Positions 41,756 through 45,077 of a DNA stretch of 45,077 bases are shown one piece after another. Every line of letters starts with the position of its first letter. Position 1 is the first letter of the stretch. The position numbers and the translations under genes were made by a program. Source of the stretch: Emergencia sp. 1XD21-10 (lineage in GTDB: Bacteria; Bacillota; Clostridia; Peptostreptococcales; Anaerovoracaceae); NCBI RefSeq assembly GCF_009936045.1, contig NZ_QWEQ01000027.1, positions 1-45,077 of the forward strand. The letters run 5' to 3'. The notes below the pieces were generated by a model, which worked only from the letters and a program-made list of their open reading frames with translations, did not search any database and was not told the DNA's origin.

Positions 41756-42211
41756 GAATATTTCTTACAAGTAAAGAATGAATCGGGAATAGAAAGAGCC
41801 CTTAATATATATAATATTGATGCTGGCAGGATGTACAGCCTCTGGCATGGTACGACAGGATATTAAGTGCGCTCGCGGCTCCTTGGAAGGAAGTCGAGTA
41901 CCCCCGTAAGACTGGACGCCTATTTAATTGCAGGGCGATTCCAGAGTAATCCTGCGCTTTTGCGTATGGGTGAAGAGAATGTGCAATTAGAAAATCAGTT
42001 AGAACAATTGTGCAGGTAATTTCAATGATAAGGCAAGCCTTATAGAAAGAGGAGTGGCATGAGAGAAGAGCATACTCTCGCGCCGATAATTTCGCATAAG
42101 GCTAGGCGCGCAGGAGGAGCATGAAGCGCCGCGTACTTAAGTACGGTAGCGAATGCGACGAGTGCAGCAACAACGCCTTATGCGAAATTATCAAGCGAGG
42201 AGGGAAGAGAA
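41756..42211 (+). other. Long structured rpsL-rpsG intercistronic region
   Basis: This 456-bp gap has no credible gene. The first part (41800-41970) holds several short pairings, for example GCAGG/CCTGC around 41933-41957. The second part is dominated by a perfect 18-bp inverted repeat, GATAATTTCGCATAAGGC with its complement (42085-42102 and 42175-42192), bracketed by an outer CTCGC/GCGAG (42077-42081, 42195-42199). Inside are GGCGC/GCGCC (42105-42109, 42126-42130) and the palindrome GTACTTAAGTAC (42133-42144). The outer right arm touches the rpsG ribosome binding site. It could be a translational control element or a mobile palindromic repeat. Confidence 0.7.
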
Positions 42212-42682
42212 GTGCCAAGAAAAGGTAACACACCAAAACGTGAAGTACTTCCAGATCCAGTATACGGCAGTGTTGTTGTAGCAAAACTGATCAACAGCAT
42301 CATGCTTGACGGAAAGAAAGGTACAGCACAGTCGATTGTATATTCCGCCTTCGATAGAATCAAGGAAGCAACCGGCGAAGAACCTTTGGAAGTATTCGAA
42401 AAGGCAATGAACAATATCATGCCTGTTTTAGAAGTAAAAGCAAGAAGAATCGGTGGTGCAAACTATCAGGTTCCTATTGAAGTAAGACCGGAAAGAAGAC
42501 AGACTTTAGGTTTGAGATGGCTGACGAAGTACACCAGACTTAGAGGCGAAAAGACTATGTCTGAAAGACTGGCAAAAGAATTAATGGATGCAGCAAATAA
42601 CACTGGCGCATCTGTAAAGAAGAAAGAAGATACACATAAGATGGCAGAAGCTAACAAGGCATTTGCACACTTCAGATGGTAA
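42212..42682 (+). CDS. rpsG: 30S ribosomal protein S7
   Basis: Ribosomal protein S7 (156 residues) nucleates assembly of the 30S head. It starts with GTG ([19 protein letters not shown]) after GAGGAGGG (42197-42203). In E. coli S7 represses its own operon by binding the rpsL-rpsG gap; the strong hairpin just upstream here could serve a similar purpose, though no homology to the E. coli site is visible. Confidence 0.98.
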   Translation: MPRKGNTPKREVLPDPVYGSVVVAKLINSIMLDGKKGTAQSIVYSAFDRIKEATGEEPLEVFEKAMNNIMPVLEVKARRIGGANYQVPIEVRPERRQTLGLRWLTKYTRLRGEKTMSERLAKELMDAANNTGASVKKKEDTHKMAEANKAFAHFRW

Positions 42683-42723
42683 TTTCACTTTCTTCAATTT
42701 CATAAAAAAATGGAGGAAATGTA

Positions 42724-44793
42724 ATGGCTGGTAGACAGTTTTCACTTGAGAAAACAAGAAACATTGGTATCATGGCGCACATCGACGCCGGAAAGACCAC
42801 TACCACGGAGCGTATCCTTTTCTATACAGGAAGAACCCATAAGATTGGCGAAACCCACGACGGTGCAGCTACAATGGACTGGATGGAACAGGAACAGGAA
42901 CGTGGTATTACAATTACCTCTGCAGCAACTACAGCACAGTGGAAGAACCATAGAATCAACATCATCGATACCCCGGGTCACGTTGACTTTACAGTAGAAG
43001 TAGAACGTTCCCTGAGAGTACTGGATGGAGCAGTAACTGTACTTTGTGCAAAGGGCGGTGTTGAACCGCAGTCCGAAACAGTTTGGAGACAGGCTGAAAA
43101 GTACGGTGTTCCTAGAATGATTTTTGTAAACAAAATGGACATTTTAGGAGCAAACTACTTCAGAGTAGTTGACATGGTTAAGGACAGACTGAAAGCAAAT
43201 GCAGTGCCTGTTCAGCTTCCTATCGGTGCGGAAGATAGTTTCGTTGGAATTATCGACCTGGTAGAAATGAAAGCAGAGATTTACAAAGATGAACTAGGAC
43301 AGGAATTTGAAATCACTGAGATTCCTGACGATATGAAGGAACTTGCCGCAGAATGGAGAGAAAAATTAGTAGAATCCGTTGCTGAATGTGACGAAGAACT
43401 GATGATGAAATTCCTGGAAGGCGAGGAACTGACCGTAAAAGAAATGAAAGATACCATCAGAAAGCAGACGATTGCCTGCGAAATGGTTCCGATGCTTTGC
43501 GGCAGTGCATATAGAAACAAGGGCGTACAGATGATGCTGGACGCAGTCATCGACTATATGCCGTCCCCAGTTGATATTCCGCCTATTAAGGGTGTTAACC
43601 CAGATACTGGAGAAGAAGACGTAAGACACGCTGATGATAACGAACCGTTCTCAGCACTTGCATTTAAGATTATGGCTGACCCGTTTGTTGGTAAGCTGGC
43701 ATTCTTCCGTGTTTACTCCGGTACACTGGATTCCGGTTCCTATATCTACAACTCTACAAAGGGTAAGAAGGGCAGAATCGGAAGAATCCTGCAGATGCAT
43801 GCAAACAAGAGAGAGGAAATCGACAAGGTTTACTCCGGAGATATTGCTGCTGCAGTAGGTTTGAAAGATACTACAACTGGTGATACACTTTGCGATGAAA
43901 AACATGAGATCATTCTGGAATCCATGGAATTCCCAGATCCAGTAATCGAAATCGCAATCGAGCCTAAGACCAAGGCAGGTCAGGAAAAGATGGGCATTGC
44001 GCTGGCTAAGCTGGCAGAAGAAGACCCAACTTTCAAGACCTATACAAACGAAGATACCGGACAGACAATCATTGCCGGCATGGGAGAACTTCACTTGGAA
44101 ATCATCGTAGACAGACTGTTGCGTGAATTTAAGGTAGAAGCAAACGTAGGTAAACCTCAGGTATCCTACAAAGAAACCATTTCTTCCAACGCTGATGTTG
44201 ACCACAAGTATGCTAAACAGTCCGGTGGTCACGGTCAGTATGGTCATGTTAAAATCAAGGTTTATCCGAGAGAACCGGGTGCAGGCTTTGAATTTGTCAA
44301 CAATATCGTCGGTGGTGCAATTCCTAAGGAATACATCCCTAAGATTGAAGACGGTATCAAAGAAGCGATGGAAAACGGTCCTATTGCAGGATATCAGGTA
44401 GTAGACGTTGGTGTAGAACTGTACGATGGTTCCTATCACGAAGTCGACTCCTCTGAAATGGCATTTAAGGTTGCCGCTTCCATGGCATTCAGAGAAGCAG
44501 CTAAGAAGGCAAAACCAGTTCTTCTGGAGCCAATCTTCAAAGTTGAAGTTACAGTTCCTGAAGAATATATGGGTGATGTAATCGGCGATATCTCCTCCAG
44601 AAGAGGAAGAATCGAAGGTTCTGACATGAACAACGGCGTTGTTGCAGTAAGAGGTATGGTACCTCTGTCCGAAATGTTCGGCTATGCAACCGACCTGCGT
44701 TCCAAGACTCAGGGTCGTGGTGTATATGTAATGCAGATGGACCACTTCGAAAAATTGCCTGACAGCTTAGTTGAAAAAATTGGAAATAAATAA
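42724..44793 (+). CDS. fusA: Elongation factor G
   Basis: EF-G (689 residues) is the translocation GTPase. The G-domain motifs are [10 protein letters not shown] (P-loop), RGITI, DTPGH and NKMD, with domain IV containing [10 protein letters not shown]. The length and order are standard. AAATGGAGG precedes ATG 42724. It is co-transcribed with rpsG and followed by tuf. Confidence 0.98.
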   Translation: MAGRQFSLEKTRNIGIMAHIDAGKTTTTERILFYTGRTHKIGETHDGAATMDWMEQEQERGITITSAATTAQWKNHRINIIDTPGHVDFTVEVERSLRVLDGAVTVLCAKGGVEPQSETVWRQAEKYGVPRMIFVNKMDILGANYFRVVDMVKDRLKANAVPVQLPIGAEDSFVGIIDLVEMKAEIYKDELGQEFEITEIPDDMKELAAEWREKLVESVAECDEELMMKFLEGEELTVKEMKDTIRKQTIACEMVPMLCGSAYRNKGVQMMLDAVIDYMPSPVDIPPIKGVNPDTGEEDVRHADDNEPFSALAFKIMADPFVGKLAFFRVYSGTLDSGSYIYNSTKGKKGRIGRILQMHANKREEIDKVYSGDIAAAVGLKDTTTGDTLCDEKHEIILESMEFPDPVIEIAIEPKTKAGQEKMGIALAKLAEEDPTFKTYTNEDTGQTIIAGMGELHLEIIVDRLLREFKVEANVGKPQVSYKETISSNADVDHKYAKQSGGHGQYGHVKIKVYPREPGAGFEFVNNIVGGAIPKEYIPKIEDGIKEAMENGPIAGYQVVDVGVELYDGSYHEVDSSEMAFKVAASMAFREAAKKAKPVLLEPIFKVEVTVPEEYMGDVIGDISSRRGRIEGSDMNNGVVAVRGMVPLSEMFGYATDLRSKTQGRGVYVMQMDHFEKLPDSLVEKIGNK

Positions 44794-44811
44794 AATTATA
44801 AATTAACCTTT

Positions 44812-44849
44812 AGCGGTCTGTCCTTTCGGACTAGCGACTGGGGCAGACC
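44812..44849 (+). promoter_or_regulatory. Hairpin in the fusA-tuf gap
   Basis: GGTCTG (44814-44819) pairs with CAGACC (44843-44848) around an inner GTCC-TTTC-GGAC hairpin. No T run follows, so it may tune tuf expression or be a processing site. Confidence 0.4.
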
Positions 44850-44871
44850 TATCATTAGGAGGAAAACAAAA

Positions 44872-45077
44872 ATGGCAAAAGCAAAATTTGAGAGAACCAA
44901 ACCGCATATCAATATCGGAACCATTGGCCACGTAGACCATGGTAAGACAACGCTGACAGCAGCAATCACAACCACCCTGTATCAGAGATATCAGCTTGGA
45001 GAAAAGGTAGCATTCGACCAGATCGATAAGGCACCAGAAGAAAAAGAAAGAGGAATCACCATTTCTACAGCACACGT
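44872..45077 (+). CDS. tuf: Elongation factor Tu (partial, runs off the window)
   Basis: Only the first 68 codons are in the window: [20 protein letters not shown], then the P-loop [13 protein letters not shown], and [11 protein letters not shown] at the edge. EF-Tu delivers aminoacyl-tRNA to the ribosome. AGGAGG (44857-44862) lies nine bases before ATG 44872. This is the usual fourth gene of the str operon. Confidence 0.97.
   Translation, partial: MAKAKFERTKPHINIGTIGHVDHGKTTLTAAITTTLYQRYQLGEKVAFDQIDKAPEEKERGITISTAH

Noticed and set aside
41820-41970. tRNA, SRP RNA or other known structured RNA in the rpsL-rpsG gap
   Set aside because: No T-loop GTTCGA, no SRP GGAAGGAAGCAG core and no RNase P signature could be placed; left as an unnamed structured region.
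43651-44745. 364-codon minus-strand ORF
   Set aside because: It is a shadow of fusA caused by codon bias; no start signal.

Overview
The window reads as chromosome of a low-to-mid GC, anaerobic, probably spore-forming clostridial Firmicute. The evidence is an engulfment gene (spoIID), ricT, an AbrB/SpoVT-type regulator with a Cys4 tail, a class III fructose-bisphosphatase, strong AGGAGG ribosome binding sites, sigma-A promoters with 17-bp spacers, sigma-54 promoters with a cognate activator, and a cobalamin riboswitch. I cannot name the species. Its closest feel is Eubacteriales / Anaerovoracaceae-like, and that is an inference.

Layout. (1) 1-4680: duplicated terminator-like modules, then a compact replication/translation cluster: a small membrane peptide, tmk, holB, ricT, a TrmN6-like methyltransferase, a membrane helix protein and abrB. 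This is the Bacillus tmk-to-abrB order with several genes missing. (2) 4680-11510: murA facing spoIID, fbp, an ECF S-component overlapping a small amidohydrolase, and an SPL-like radical SAM gene that looks leaderless and ends in a beta-clamp-type peptide. (3) 11510-19660: rpoB and rpoC, flanked on both sides by intergenic arrays in which one short word is repeated about nine times in both orientations and folds into long hairpins. (4) 19660-41100: a 21-kb accessory block sitting between rpoC and rpsL, where most Firmicutes have none or a small ribosomal gene. (5) 41200-45077: the str operon (rpsL, rpsG, fusA, start of tuf), with an unusually long, highly structured rpsL-rpsG gap.

The accessory block is modular. 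Three same-orientation copies of one GNAT acetyltransferase gene (two whole, one 3' remnant) lie at or near the module borders. Module A (20.6-25.8 kb) has a sigma-54 promoter, an alanine-dehydrogenase-like enzyme, a YtcJ-like amidohydrolase, a MATE exporter and an Asp/Glu-racemase-family protein. A junction of gene debris follows: a decayed ISL3 transposase, a truncated FGAGAE-type ORF, the second GNAT and a possible ATPase tail. Module B (27.7-34.1 kb) has a cobalamin riboswitch with its own terminator controlling an AzgA/NCS2-type base permease, then an XRE regulator divergent from an MFS / amidohydrolase / sodium-symporter operon. An 18-bp direct repeat brackets the debris plus the riboswitch-permease unit. 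Module C (34.4-41.1 kb) has a second sigma-54 promoter with upstream dyads, a YfcC-type transporter, a UroD-like putative methyltransferase, the sigma-54 activator itself, a CyuA-type cysteine desulfidase and a CDF metal exporter.

The most promising leads are the B12-riboswitch-controlled purine-type permease (possible lower-ligand-base importer), the sigma-54-controlled sulfur amino acid module, the short-word hairpin arrays around rpoBC, and the structured rpsL-rpsG leader. No computation or database search was available; all family calls rest on motif recognition.
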